The notes beneath the pieces were generated by a model. It was given only the letters and a program-made list of their open reading frames with translations. It had not been told where the DNA came from and ran no database searches. DNA of 64,000 nucleotides from Microbacterium sp. 3J1 (GTDB lineage: Bacteria; Actinomycetota; Actinomycetes; Actinomycetales; Microbacteriaceae): the NCBI RefSeq assembly GCF_001049495.1, contig NZ_CDWI01000010.1, positions 186,001 to 250,000 of the forward strand. The letters are read 5' to 3'. Both the position numbers and the translations under genes were made by a program. Every line of letters begins with the position of its first letter. Position 1 is the first letter of the stretch. Shown piece by piece: positions 7,533 through 17,060 of this stretch.

Positions 7533-9270
7533 TCGCCGCGGACTCACGGGCGACCGTGATGCGCTGATCGGTCACTCGAGCGGGCGACGTCTCGAGCAGG
7601 ACGGTCTGTCGATCGCCGAGGTCGAACTCGACCTCGGCATCCGTCAGATTGACGAGCACGGACACCTCTCCGCGGCGGATCCGATACGCACGCCGGGAGG
7701 GCGTGCCGTCATCGCGCTCCACGACCGCCGACGTGCGCGTCATGTCCGGGTCGGTGAGCTCGGGCACGTCGCGCCGCAGCTCGATGAGGCGACGGTGCAG
7801 ATCGAGCAGGCGGGCGTGCGGCGACGCCTCCACCTCCGCCCAGTCGAGGTGGGATCGCCGGAAGGTCTCGGGGTCCTGCGGGTCGGGGACCTGCGCAGGG
7901 TCCCACCCCATGCGGGCGAACTCCGAGATCCGCCCCTCGGCCGTCGCGCGAGCGAGTTCCGGTTCCGGATGCGAGGTGAAGAACTGCCACGGCGTGGATG
8001 CGCCCCACTCCTCGCCCATGAAGAGCATGGGCGTCCCGGGAGCGGTGAGCGTGAGCACGGCGGCCACCGCCAGCCGGTCCGGGCTGAGCGAGGCGGCGAG
8101 ACGATCGCCGGCCGCGCGGTTGCCGATCTGGTCGTGGTCCTGTGCGAACGTCACGAGGCGCCACGCCGGAACCGTCGGCGGCAGGGGCGCCCCGTGCTCG
8201 CGGTCGCGGAAGGACGAGAAGGTCCCGTCGTGGAAGAACCCGCGTTCCGACACCTTCGTCACGGCATCCGACGCGGCGAAGTCGGCGTAGTACCCCTCGG
8301 TCTCACCGGTCAGTGCGACGTGCACCGCGTGGTGCCAGTCGTCCGACCACTGGGCCGTCAGGCCGTATCCGCCCGCCTCGCGAGGGAGGATCAGCGTGGG
8401 ATCGTTGAGGTCCGACTCGGCGATGAGGGTCAGCGGCCGGTTGACCTGAGCGGAGAGAGCGTCGACCCGTTCCGAGAGCTCGCGCAGGATGTGCGTGTCG
8501 CTGTCGTCGTGCAGCGCGTGCACGGCGTCGAGACGAAGGCCGTCGACGTGGAAGTCGCGCAGCCACATCAGCGCGTTCTCGATGATGTACTCGCGCACGG
8601 CCGGCTCGTCGAGGTTCACAGACGCGCCCCACGTCGTGTGCTCACCGTCGCGCAGGTACGGGCCGAACTCCGGCAGATGGTTGCCGCTCGGACCCAGATG
8701 GTTGTAGACGACATCCTGGATCACGGCGAGACCGCGATCGTGGGCCGCCTCCACGAAGCGCTGGTACGCGGCCGGGCCGCCGTACCCCTCATGCACCGCG
8801 TACCAGAGCACGCCGTCGTAGCCCCAATTCCACTCGCCGTTGAAGGCGTTCACCGGCAGCAGCTCGAGGTGGGTGACGCCCAGATCCACGAGGTGGTCGA
8901 GCCGGGCGATCAGCGCGTCGAGGGTGCCCTCGGGCGTGAAGGTTCCGACATGAAGTTCGTAGACGACCGCGCCCGCGAGCTGCCGGCCCGTCCACGAGCC
9001 GTCCGCCCATTCGAACAGGCTCGGGTCGAAGACGGCCGTCGGGCCGTGGACTCCGGACGGCTGGCGGAGAGAACGGGGGTCTGCCCGGAGCTCCTCGCTG
9101 TCATCCAGGAGGAAGCCGTACCGTTCCCCCTCCCGCAGCGCGACGTCGGCGGTCCAACGACCTTCGCCACCGTCGACGAGGGCCAGTTCGTGCTCGCCGA
9201 TCACGGCCCCGGCGGGGGTGAGTCTTCTCATCCGCACACGCCGAGCGCGCGGCGCCCATACAGAGATCAT
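7513..9270 (-). CDS. treZ: malto-oligosyltrehalose trehalohydrolase
   Basis: Glycosyl hydrolase (GH13_10) of 585 aa that releases trehalose from maltooligosyl-trehalose, the last step of the TreXYZ route. A short N-terminal CBM48-like domain (about 1-95) precedes the TIM barrel. Barrel motifs include DVVYNHLGPSGNH, the nucleophile region GLRLDAVHALHD, the acid region LIAESDLND, and TFAQDHDQIGN. The start ATG overlaps the treY stop (ATGA), so it is translationally coupled as the last gene of the operon. The 3' end overlaps the convergent acetyltransferase gene by 20 nt. Confidence 0.94.
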   Translation of the reverse strand: MISVWAPRARRVRMRRLTPAGAVIGEHELALVDGGEGRWTADVALREGERYGFLLDDSEELRADPRSLRQPSGVHGPTAVFDPSLFEWADGSWTGRQLAGAVVYELHVGTFTPEGTLDALIARLDHLVDLGVTHLELLPVNAFNGEWNWGYDGVLWYAVHEGYGGPAAYQRFVEAAHDRGLAVIQDVVYNHLGPSGNHLPEFGPYLRDGEHTTWGASVNLDEPAVREYIIENALMWLRDFHVDGLRLDAVHALHDDSDTHILRELSERVDALSAQVNRPLTLIAESDLNDPTLILPREAGGYGLTAQWSDDWHHAVHVALTGETEGYYADFAASDAVTKVSERGFFHDGTFSSFRDREHGAPLPPTVPAWRLVTFAQDHDQIGNRAAGDRLAASLSPDRLAVAAVLTLTAPGTPMLFMGEEWGASTPWQFFTSHPEPELARATAEGRISEFARMGWDPAQVPDPQDPETFRRSHLDWAEVEASPHARLLDLHRRLIELRRDVPELTDPDMTRTSAVVERDDGTPSRRAYRIRRGEVSVLVNLTDAEVEFDLGDRQTVLLETSPARVTDQRITVARESAAITGPLR

Positions 9271-11615
9271 CGATCCTCCACCAGCAGTGCGACAGGATAG
9301 GTCTCCAGGAGCTCGGCCAGCCGCACGGGTCCTGCAGCGATGCGGCGACCGGTCAGGACGTCGGTCGCGGACAGCTCGCGCCGCATGATCACGGTGTCGC
9401 CCCATCCGCCTCGCGCGGCGAGGGCGACCGGGAGCCGGGTCGCGACCGCCGTCACCCCGCCGCGGTCCATCACGATCGCGTGCGCCGACGCCTCGCCGGC
9501 GGCGACGCCGGGGCGGTACCGATCGAAGAGCTCGGGGTTGTCACGGCGGAGCCTCAACGCGCGGGACGTCACGAGCATCTTCGCCAGGCCCGAGTCGTCG
9601 ACGGGCGGCAGGGACCCTCTGGCCACGTCGGCGTCGAGTCGGCGCAGCATCCGGGCCCGTTCCGCGAAGTCGACGGGGCGGCGATTGTCGGGGTCGACGA
9701 GCGAGTGGTCCCACAGCTCCGTGCCCTGGTAGACGTCGGGAACACCGGGAGCCGTGAGCTGGAGCAGCTTGGCGGACAGCGAGTTGCTCCGTCCGGGGCC
9801 GACGATCTCGGCGACGAAGTCCTCGATGATCTGCCGAGCCTCGCCGTTCGCGGCCTCGGCGATCGCCTCGACGCCCTTCTCGAACGCCGCATCCGGATGC
9901 TGCCAGTGCGTCTTCTCAGCCGCTTCGCGGGCTGCCTTGAGTCCGTACGCGAGCAGCCTCTCGGACGGGATCGGCCACGCCCCGACGGCGGCCTGCCACA
10001 GCAGGGCGTCGAACGGTCCGTGCCCGGTCGATGCGACGGCGCGGAGCTCCTGCAGCACGGCGGCCCAGCGCTCCGGGACTTCGGCGAGCACCGAGAGTCG
10101 GGCGCGGACGTCCTCCGAGCGCTTCGTGTCATGGGTGGAGAGCGTGGTCATCGAGTGCGGCCAGGACGCCAGGCGCGCGCTCTGCGCCGCGTGGAACTCC
10201 GCGACGGGGATCGCCGCGATCGACGGGTCTCCGCCGACCTCGGTCAGCGTGCCGAGGTGGGTGTACCGGTAGAACGCCGTGTCCTCGACGCCCTTCGCCA
10301 TCACCGCTCCGGTCACCTGCGGGAATCTCTCGGCGACCTCGAGGCTCGGGTCGTGCAGCAGGGGAGCGAGCTGAGCGAACGCGGTGGCGAGGTCGGGGCG
10401 TCGCTCGGTGGCGTCGTCGATCGCGTGCTGCAGATGCTCCCGCCCGGCGGGGAGATACGAGCGGTAGACCGGGAACGACGCGACGATCTCCGACAGGGCG
10501 TCTGCTGCGCCGACCACGCCGTGTGGGAGTGCGCGGACGAGTCGACGGATCTCGGACTGCAGCAGCTCGTCGGCGATCATGCGCTTCGTCGAGATGATGA
10601 GGTCGTGCCATGGCAGGGCATCCGGCAGCTGCGTCTCGGTGCGAAGGGCCGCGTCGAGCTCGACGAGCGCCTCGACGCCCTCGGGATCGATCAGCACTCG
10701 GTCGATCTCCGCGAGCGCGTCGTACCCCGTCGTGCCGTCGGTGCGCCACCACGGGGGAAGCTGTTCTCCCGGCTCGAGGATCTTCTCGACGAGCGTGTAC
10801 GCGGCACCTGTGGCGTCGGCGAGGCGTTCGAGGTATCCGCCGGGATCCGCGAGGCCGTCGGGGTGGTCGACGCGCAGCCCGTCTGCCAGGCCGTCGGTGA
10901 TCCAGCGGGCGATCTCCCGGTGGGATTCCTCGAAGACGTCGGCGAGCTCGACGCGGATGCCGGCGAGCTCGGAGACCGCGAAGAAGCGGCGGTAGTCGAG
11001 CTCGGTGTTCTGGTCCTGCCAGAACCGCAGCTCGTAGTTCTGAGCATCGACCACTGCGCGCACGTCGCCGCCGTGCGCCGCGGATCCGGGCGCCAGCGGG
11101 AGGACGTGATCGAAGTACCGCAGGGTTCCGTCGGGAGCATCGTCGGCAGGTGTCGCGTCGATCACGATCTCGCCGGACGAGAGCGCCTCGTCGAGCGAGG
11201 AACCCAGGATCGGCAGACGCACGCGTCCGCCGCTGAGTCGTGCGTCGACGTCGAACGCCACCGCATGCCGCGACGAGCGTCCGAGCCGCAGGAAGTCCCA
11301 CCACCACCGGTTCGCCCGAGGCACGCCGACGCCGACATGGTTCGGGACGATGTCGACGAGGATGCCGAGGTCTGCCGCCCGGGCCGCGGCCGCGAACCGC
11401 TCCAGCCCGGCCCGGCCCCCGCGCTCAGGATCGACGAGCGAGTGGTCGACGACGTCGTACCCGTGGTCCGATCCCGGCGTCGCGGCCAGGAGAGGGGAGA
11501 GGTATGCCCAGGAGGCACCGAGGTCGGCCAGGTAGTCCGTCACCCCCGCGGCATCGTCGAGCGTGAATCCCGACCTGATCTGCAGGCGATATGTCGACAG
11601 GGGCCGGTGGGTCAT
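9267..11615 (-). CDS. treY: maltooligosyl trehalose synthase
   Basis: GH13_26 enzyme of 782 aa that converts the reducing-end alpha-1,4 bond of a maltooligosaccharide to the alpha,alpha-1,1 bond of trehalose. The N-terminus TYRLQIRSGFTLDDA and ILVDIVPNHVGV are typical. Further signatures are GLRVDHPDGLADPGGYL, YTLVEKILEPGEQLP, GTTGYD and TLSTHDTKRSEDVRARL. Length is near the usual 700-830. It overlaps glgX/treX upstream by 4 nt and treZ downstream, so all three are made from one message. Confidence 0.95.
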   Translation of the reverse strand: MTHRPLSTYRLQIRSGFTLDDAAGVTDYLADLGASWAYLSPLLAATPGSDHGYDVVDHSLVDPERGGRAGLERFAAAARAADLGILVDIVPNHVGVGVPRANRWWWDFLRLGRSSRHAVAFDVDARLSGGRVRLPILGSSLDEALSSGEIVIDATPADDAPDGTLRYFDHVLPLAPGSAAHGGDVRAVVDAQNYELRFWQDQNTELDYRRFFAVSELAGIRVELADVFEESHREIARWITDGLADGLRVDHPDGLADPGGYLERLADATGAAYTLVEKILEPGEQLPPWWRTDGTTGYDALAEIDRVLIDPEGVEALVELDAALRTETQLPDALPWHDLIISTKRMIADELLQSEIRRLVRALPHGVVGAADALSEIVASFPVYRSYLPAGREHLQHAIDDATERRPDLATAFAQLAPLLHDPSLEVAERFPQVTGAVMAKGVEDTAFYRYTHLGTLTEVGGDPSIAAIPVAEFHAAQSARLASWPHSMTTLSTHDTKRSEDVRARLSVLAEVPERWAAVLQELRAVASTGHGPFDALLWQAAVGAWPIPSERLLAYGLKAAREAAEKTHWQHPDAAFEKGVEAIAEAANGEARQIIEDFVAEIVGPGRSNSLSAKLLQLTAPGVPDVYQGTELWDHSLVDPDNRRPVDFAERARMLRRLDADVARGSLPPVDDSGLAKMLVTSRALRLRRDNPELFDRYRPGVAAGEASAHAIVMDRGGVTAVATRLPVALAARGGWGDTVIMRRELSATDVLTGRRIAAGPVRLAELLETYPVALLVEDR

Positions 11616-13822
11616 CGAGGCAGCTCCGGGGACGGCGCGGGCGAAGGAGTCTCGGCGCGTTCGGTCTGGATGCGGAGAGATGCCTCGACCGAGTCGTCGG
11701 TGGGCTCCTCCTCACCGTCGATCTCACGCAGGACGAGGAGCGACGCGGGCTCGAGGGTGATCGCTGCCCCGGGCTCCAGTGGACTCGAATTCGCCCGCTC
11801 GCCGGCGGTGTCGATCACGACGTCCCACGCACGACCGTGCCGCTCGTCCGGGAGCACCGCCTCGACCGCATCCATCCCGCTGTGGAAGTACACGAGGAAG
11901 TTGAGATCCGTGACGGGGCGGCCACGGCGATCCTTCTCCCTGATCCCACGACCGTTGAGGAACATGCCGATCGCGAGGCCGAATCCGGAATCCCAGTCCT
12001 CCGGCTCCATCCGGCGTCCGTCCGGACGCAGCCAGACCACATCCGGCATGCGCTCTCCGTCTTCCGATCGCACCGGGCGGCCGTCGAAGAAGCGGCTGCG
12101 CCGGAAGATCGGGTGACCGCGCCTCAGCCGCGAGACGGCGGCCGTGAACTCCACGAGAGGCAGATCGGCCGACTCCCAGTCCACCCAGGTCGTCTCGTTG
12201 TCCTGCGCATAGCCGTTGTTGTTGCCGTTCTGCGTGCGACCCAGCTCGTCGCCGTGCGCGATCATCGGCACACCCTGCGACAGGAGCAGCGTCGCGAGGA
12301 AGTTGCGCTGCTGCCGGGCGCGCAGCCGATTGATCCCCTCGTCCTCCGTCGGACCCTCCGCACCGTGGTTGGACGAGCGGTTGTGGGATTCGCCGTCGGC
12401 GTTGTCCTCGCCGTTCGCCTCGTTGTGCTTCTCGTTGTACGACACGAGGTCGCGCAGCGTGAACCCGTCGTGGGCGGTGACGAAGTTGATGGACGCCACG
12501 GGGCGGCGGCCCGAGTGCTCGTACAGGTCGGCCGACCCGGTCAGACGGGAGGCGAACTCGCCGAGAGCCTGCGGCTCGCCCCGCCAGAAGTCGCGCACGG
12601 TGTCGCGGTACTTGCCGTTCCACTCGGTCCACTGCGGGGGGAAGTTGCCCACCTGGTATCCGCCGGGACCGACGTCCCACGGCTCGGCGATGAGCTTGAC
12701 CTGCGACACGATCGGGTCCTGCTGCACGAGCTCGAAGAACGCCGCCAGTCGGTCGACGTCGTAGAACTCGCGGGCGAGCGTCGAGGCCAGATCGAACCGG
12801 AACCCGTCGACGTGCATCTCGGTCACCCAGTAGCGCAGCGAGTCCATGATCAGCTGCAGTGCGTGCGGGTTGCCGGCGTTGAGGCTGTTGCCGGTTCCGG
12901 TGTAGTCGGTGTAGTAGCGACCATCCTCTTCGAGGCGGTAGTACGCCTCGTTGTCGATGCCCCGCAGCGACAGCATCGGCCCGAGGTGGTTGCCTTCGGC
13001 GGTGTGGTTGTACACCACGTCGAGGATGACCTCGATGCCGGCGGCGTGCAGGGCTCGCACCATCGCCTTGAACTCCTGCACCTGCTGACCGTGGTCGGCG
13101 CTCGAGGAGTACTCGTTGTGCGGCGCGAAGAACGCGAGGGTGTTGTACCCCCAGTAGTTCGACAGCCCCTTCTCCTCGAGGGTCGAGTCGTGCACGAACT
13201 GGTGCACGGGCATCAGTTCGATGGCGGTGACCCCGAGGTGCACGAGATGGTCGATGACGGCCGGATGCGCCACTCCGGCATACGTTCCACGGAGCTCCTC
13301 CGGGATCTCGGGATGCAGCTGAGTGAGTCCCTTGACGTGAGCCTCGTAGATGACGGTCTGCGCGTACGGGATCTTCGGAAGGCGGTCGCCCGCCCACTCG
13401 AAGAAGGGGTTCACCACGACGCCCTTCACCATGGTCGCGGCGGAGTCCTCGTCGTTGCGCGAATCGGGGTCGCCGAAGTCGTAGCCGAAGAGAGGCTGAC
13501 CCCAGTCCAGGCGGCCTGCGACGGCCTTCGCGTAGGGGTCGAGCAGCAGCTTGTTCGGGTTGAACCGATGCCCCTGCGACGGATCGTAGGGGCCGTGCAC
13601 CCGGTAGCCGTAGAGCTGACCCGGCTGCACCGACGGGAGATAGCCGTGCCACACGAACGCGTCGACCTCTTCGAGCGGGACGCACTCCTCGTTTCCCTCG
13701 TCATCGAACAGGCACAGCTCGACCCGCTCCGCCCCCTCGCTGAACAGGGCGAAGTTCGTGCCCTGGCCATCGAAGGTCGCGCCGAGCGGATAGGGGGAGC
13801 CGGGCCAGACGTCGAGGCTCAC
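11612..13822 (-). CDS. glgX: glycogen debranching enzyme GlgX/TreX
   Basis: Isoamylase-type debranching enzyme (CBM48 + GH13_11) of 736 aa that frees maltooligosaccharide chains from glycogen for TreY/TreZ. The GTG at 13822 begins SLDVWPGSPYPLGATFDGQG, the usual start of the CBM48 domain, and lies inside the stop codon of the upstream small gene (GTGA overlap). Catalytic blocks include LDVVYNHTAEGNH, VDGFRFDLAS, LIAEPWDVGPGGY and INFVTAHDGFTLRDLVSYN, then the conserved Asn/Gly-rich loop NNNGYAQDNETTWVDW. A C-terminal Pro/Ser-rich tail follows the last domain. Its place in front of treY-treZ argues for a TreX role. Confidence 0.94.
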   Translation of the reverse strand: MSLDVWPGSPYPLGATFDGQGTNFALFSEGAERVELCLFDDEGNEECVPLEEVDAFVWHGYLPSVQPGQLYGYRVHGPYDPSQGHRFNPNKLLLDPYAKAVAGRLDWGQPLFGYDFGDPDSRNDEDSAATMVKGVVVNPFFEWAGDRLPKIPYAQTVIYEAHVKGLTQLHPEIPEELRGTYAGVAHPAVIDHLVHLGVTAIELMPVHQFVHDSTLEEKGLSNYWGYNTLAFFAPHNEYSSSADHGQQVQEFKAMVRALHAAGIEVILDVVYNHTAEGNHLGPMLSLRGIDNEAYYRLEEDGRYYTDYTGTGNSLNAGNPHALQLIMDSLRYWVTEMHVDGFRFDLASTLAREFYDVDRLAAFFELVQQDPIVSQVKLIAEPWDVGPGGYQVGNFPPQWTEWNGKYRDTVRDFWRGEPQALGEFASRLTGSADLYEHSGRRPVASINFVTAHDGFTLRDLVSYNEKHNEANGEDNADGESHNRSSNHGAEGPTEDEGINRLRARQQRNFLATLLLSQGVPMIAHGDELGRTQNGNNNGYAQDNETTWVDWESADLPLVEFTAAVSRLRRGHPIFRRSRFFDGRPVRSEDGERMPDVVWLRPDGRRMEPEDWDSGFGLAIGMFLNGRGIREKDRRGRPVTDLNFLVYFHSGMDAVEAVLPDERHGRAWDVVIDTAGERANSSPLEPGAAITLEPASLLVLREIDGEEEPTDDSVEASLRIQTERAETPSPAPSPELPR

Positions 13823-14127
13823 CGAGCGCGCCGCATCGCGACAGCGCGGTGCAGGACGGTCTGCACGGCGTTGTGGAAGTCGTGCACCTGCGCGACCTCG
13901 TCCGCGCGGGCATAGGGGTGGCCCACGTAGCAGACGAAGACGGGGGAGACGTGCTCGACGTAGCCGACGGGCCCGTCGTGCAGCACGACGTAGCGATCGA
14001 TGTCCACCCGCTCGTACAGCGGCTCCGCGGGGACCTGAGTCGGGGCGGGTGCACACTCGGGAGCGTCCGGCGGAGCCTGGCCGTCTGCGAGTTCGCGGTC
14101 ATGAGCGGTGCGGATCTTCGCGGTCAT
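13819..14127 (-). CDS. small protein of unknown function leading the trehalose operon
   Basis: A 102-aa cytoplasmic protein not recognised as a named family. A polar, Pro-rich N-terminus (about residues 1-38) precedes a compact conserved-looking part with RYVVLHDGPVGYVEHVSP, CYVGHPYARADEVAQVHDFH and AVQTVLHRA. There is no signal peptide or helix long enough to span a membrane. AGGAG lies 6 nt before the ATG. Its stop overlaps the glgX start (GTGA), so it is translationally coupled to trehalose synthesis and may modulate it; that role is inference from position only. Confidence 0.7.
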   Translation of the reverse strand: MTAKIRTAHDRELADGQAPPDAPECAPAPTQVPAEPLYERVDIDRYVVLHDGPVGYVEHVSPVFVCYVGHPYARADEVAQVHDFHNAVQTVLHRAVAMRRAR

Positions 14128-14335
14128 GAGGGCTCCTGATTCTCTTGGTGATACACACGGTACGAGGTCGGAACTCCCTCGGATATCCCATTGCCAGGAG
14201 GCCGAGCAGGCGGTATACCAACGCAGAAAGGGTCCGCTGCAGGCGACGGAGAGCCCGCCTTCCGACCGTGCGATCGGGTCTCGCGCACCTGCGACAATGG
14301 AAGCTCCGCGTCGATTCCCGAACCGAGGAGCCCCC

Positions 14336-15739
14336 GTGCAGTACATCTCCACCCGAGGCGGCATGCCGCCGATGCCGTACTGCGAGACGCTCCTCGAAGG
14401 CCTCGCGCCCGACGGCGGTCTGGCCGTCCCCGAGGTCATGCCGACGGTCGACGGCGAGACCCTCGAGCGGTGGCGTGCACTCACCTATCCGCAGCTCGCG
14501 ACCGAGGTGCTCGGGCTCTTCGCGACCGACATCCCCCGTGCGGATCTCGCACGCATGACGGCCGCCGCATACGAGCCGTTCCCGGAGGAGGTCGTGCCGC
14601 TGCGATCGATCGGCGAGGGACTGACCCTCGTCGGACTCTCAGAGGGCCCGACGCTCGCCTTCAAGGACATGGCCATGCAGTTCCTCGGCCAGGTCGTCGA
14701 GTACGCGCTGGAGCGCAAGGGATCCGTCCTGAACATCCTCGGCGCCACCTCGGGCGACACCGGCTCCGCCGCCGAGCACGCGCTTCGGGGCAAGGAGCGC
14801 ATCTCCGTCTTCATGCTGTCTCCGAAGGGTCGCATGAGCGCGTTCCAGAGAGCTCAGATGTTCTCGCTCGATGACGACAACATCCACAACATCGCGGTCG
14901 ACGGGGTCTTCGACGACTGCCAGAACCTCGTGAAGAAGCTCGCCGGCGACCTCGACTTCAAGCGCGCGCAGAACCTCGGCGCGGTCAACTCGATCAACCT
15001 CGCGCGCATCACCGCTCAGGTCGTCTACTACTTCTGGGCCTGGCTGCGGGCGACGGACGCCGGCGGCTGGACCGAGCTGTCGTTCACCGTGCCGTCGGGG
15101 AACTTCGGCAACATCCTCTCCGGATTCTTCGCCAAGCAGATGGGTCTCCCGATCCGACGGCTCGTGCTCGCCGCGAATGAGAACAACGTCCTCGACGAGT
15201 TCTTCCGCACGGGGGTCTACCGCCCGCGCAGCGCCGCGCAGACCCTCGCCACGTCGAGCCCGTCGATGGACATCTCCAAGGCCTCGAACCTCGAGCGCTT
15301 CATCTTCGAGCTCGTCGGACGCGATGCCGCTCGCCTGGTGGCCGTGTGGAACGACCTCGACACGAAGGGCTCCTTCGACTTCACGGCCGATCTCGCGCGC
15401 TTCGTCGACGAGTTCGGCATCGTCAGCGGCACGTCGACGCACGACGACCGCCTCGAGACCATCCGCTCGGTCTACGAGCAGACCGGCGAGATCATCGACC
15501 CGCACACGGCGGACGGCGTCAAGGTCGCCCGCGAGTTCTCGGAGTCCGGCGTGCCGATGCTGGTCCTCGAGACTGCGAAGCCGCAGAAGTTCGCCGACAC
15601 CATCCGCGAGGCGATCGACGTCGAGCTGGACTACTCGGACGAGCTGCGCGAGATGCTCGACGCTCCGCAGCGTGTGACCGAGATGGCGGACGACGAGCAG
15701 GCGCTCCGCTCGTTCATCGAGGCCCACGCGCTCCGCTGA
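14336..15739 (+). CDS. thrC: threonine synthase
   Basis: PLP-dependent enzyme of 467 aa making threonine from O-phosphohomoserine. The N-terminus MQYISTRG is the typical start; the GTG at 14336 has GAGGAG 5 nt upstream. The PLP lysine lies in GPTLAFKDMAMQFLG (about residue 112). ILGATSGDTGSAAEHALRG is the phosphate-binding loop, and the long Asn-rich block NLGAVNSINLARITAQ is characteristic of the fungal/proteobacterial-type ThrC. It stands alone, divergent from the trehalose operon; the 208-bp gap between shows a possible GACAAT -10 at about 14292 and no other recognised site. Confidence 0.94.
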   Translation: MQYISTRGGMPPMPYCETLLEGLAPDGGLAVPEVMPTVDGETLERWRALTYPQLATEVLGLFATDIPRADLARMTAAAYEPFPEEVVPLRSIGEGLTLVGLSEGPTLAFKDMAMQFLGQVVEYALERKGSVLNILGATSGDTGSAAEHALRGKERISVFMLSPKGRMSAFQRAQMFSLDDDNIHNIAVDGVFDDCQNLVKKLAGDLDFKRAQNLGAVNSINLARITAQVVYYFWAWLRATDAGGWTELSFTVPSGNFGNILSGFFAKQMGLPIRRLVLAANENNVLDEFFRTGVYRPRSAAQTLATSSPSMDISKASNLERFIFELVGRDAARLVAVWNDLDTKGSFDFTADLARFVDEFGIVSGTSTHDDRLETIRSVYEQTGEIIDPHTADGVKVAREFSESGVPMLVLETAKPQKFADTIREAIDVELDYSDELREMLDAPQRVTEMADDEQALRSFIEAHALR

Positions 15740-15751
15740 TCGACGCATGGC

Positions 15752-15780
15752 GCGCCGCCCCGAAGGTCGGGGCGACGCGC
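15752..15780. terminator. terminator hairpin after thrC
   Basis: Stem CGCCCCGA / TCGGGGCG with loop AGG, extended by GCGC/GCGC outside small internal mismatches. It lies between the convergent thrC and the VOC gene and can serve both. Confidence 0.65.
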
Positions 15781-15786
15781 ACGCGA

Positions 15787-16197
15787 TCATTCAGGGTCGC
15801 CGTGCAGCATCCACGGCACCCCGAAACGGTCGACGAGCATCCCGAAGCTGCCGCCCCACGGCGGGGTGTCCAAGGGCATCGTGACCGTGGCGCCGGCGGA
15901 CAGGGCGTCCCAGACCTCTTGCGTTCGCGCCTGGCTGTTCCCGCTCAGCGAGACGGAGAAGCCCTGCGGTGTCTCGTAGGGCATGCCGTCGGGAGAGTCC
16001 GACGCCATCAGCACCAGCCCGTCGGACGTCGTCAGCTGCGCATGCATCACGAGGTCCTTCTGGTCGGGGTTCTGCACCATGTCGGGGAACTCCCCGAACA
16101 CGTTCACCTCGAGCTCGCCCCCGAGCACGCTCTGGTAGAACTCCATCGCCTCCCTCGCCTCGGTGCGAAAGGACAGGTACGGATTCAGGTTCGCCAT
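15787..16197 (-). CDS. VOC-family (PhnB-like) protein
   Basis: Protein of 136 aa with the glyoxalase/bleomycin-resistance fold of the PhnB/DUF1338-unrelated type: NPYLSFRTEAREAMEFYQSVLGGEL, LVMHAQLTTSDGLVLMASDSP, FSVSLSGN and MPLDTPPWGGSFGMLVDRFGVPWML. Such proteins are annotated as VOC family with no known reaction; the metal-ligand set is not clear. A G-rich ribosome site precedes the ATG. It runs the same way as the thioredoxin-like and DUF1801 genes upstream, with gaps of 60-100 bp. Confidence 0.8.
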   Translation of the reverse strand: MANLNPYLSFRTEAREAMEFYQSVLGGELEVNVFGEFPDMVQNPDQKDLVMHAQLTTSDGLVLMASDSPDGMPYETPQGFSVSLSGNSQARTQEVWDALSAGATVTMPLDTPPWGGSFGMLVDRFGVPWMLHGDPE

Positions 16198-16293
16198 TCT
16201 TACCCCCAGTGATGTCGCGCGGAGACGCGGTCGGCCCCGTCGCACGCTCATTCTGCGCCGGGCCTCCGACATCTGCAAGAGGTCGGCGGAGGC

Positions 16294-16560
16294 TCAGGAG
16301 GGGAGGGCTCTGACGGCGGCGGTGAGCACCTGCGGTACGGTCGGCACGCCCTCCGCCCGGAAGACCTCGGCACCGGATCCGTCTCGCACGATGACGGTCG
16401 GGGTGAAGCGGATGTCGAGCGCTTCGGCCGCGTCGGGATCCCGCGCGACGTCGATCTCCGTGACTGTCGCATCGGGGAGGTAGCGGCTCGCCTCGGCGAG
16501 CACGGAGCGCGTCCTCGCGCAGGCGCCGCAGAACGCTGACGTCACCAGGGTGAGTTCCAT
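16294..16560 (-). CDS. thioredoxin-like protein with CGAC active site
   Basis: Small cytoplasmic thioredoxin-fold protein of 88 aa. The redox motif CGAC is at residues 11-14 (ELTLVTSAFCGACARTR), the cis-Pro is in RFTPTVIVRDG, and the C-terminal helix is short. GAGAGGA upstream supports the ATG. It could be a disulfide reductase or a partner of the mycothiol system; the partner is unknown. Confidence 0.82.
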   Translation of the reverse strand: MELTLVTSAFCGACARTRSVLAEASRYLPDATVTEIDVARDPDAAEALDIRFTPTVIVRDGSGAEVFRAEGVPTVPQVLTAAVRALPS

Positions 16561-16624
16561 CGCCGTCCTCTCATGGATCTCCTGACTGCAACGTCAGGGA
16601 GCGCGGTGATGTTCCGCCGCGCGG

Positions 16625-17023
16625 TCAGAACACCGTGCGCTTCACCAGGCCCCGGTTCGTGCGGATGTGCTCGTAGTCCCACTGGATCTGCCGCGATTCC
16701 GCCAGCCATCGACGGAGCGTGGGGACATCGAGGTCCGCCACCTCGTCGATGCGCAGCTCCGCGGCTTCGAACGACCCCGAAGCCGCAAGGCCGGGAGTGC
16801 CGAAGGACTGCCCGCTCCAGAACATCAGGCGCAGGGAATCCTTCAGTCTGCTGTAGCCCACGATCGGATTCCCCTCGAGGAACCACACCGGATGCGCGTG
16901 CCAGACCCTGCCCTCCGCCTCGGGCAGCGCGCTCGCGATCTCAGCGGCGAGCAGCTCGCTGATCTCGCGGTCCTCGGGCGAGAGGCTGCGGTGGTACTCG
17001 TCGATCGCGGGTGCTCGTGTCAT
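16625..17023 (-). CDS. DUF1801-type protein
   Basis: A 132-aa protein of the DUF1801/YdhG-like fold: IDEYHRSLSPEDREISELLAAEI, AEGRVWHAHPVWFLEGNPIVGYS, LRLMFWSGQSF and a C-terminal RQIQWDYEHIRTNRGLVKRTVF. The family has no proven biochemical role, though it is iron-chaperone-like in fold. CATACT at -12 to -7 and no Shine-Dalgarno suggest a leaderless message. Context gives no further hint. Confidence 0.75.
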   Translation of the reverse strand: MTRAPAIDEYHRSLSPEDREISELLAAEIASALPEAEGRVWHAHPVWFLEGNPIVGYSRLKDSLRLMFWSGQSFGTPGLAASGSFEAAELRIDEVADLDVPTLRRWLAESRQIQWDYEHIRTNRGLVKRTVF

Positions 17024-17060
17024 GGAGTGAGTATGACCGGCCGCGGCGCGTACGTCGAGG

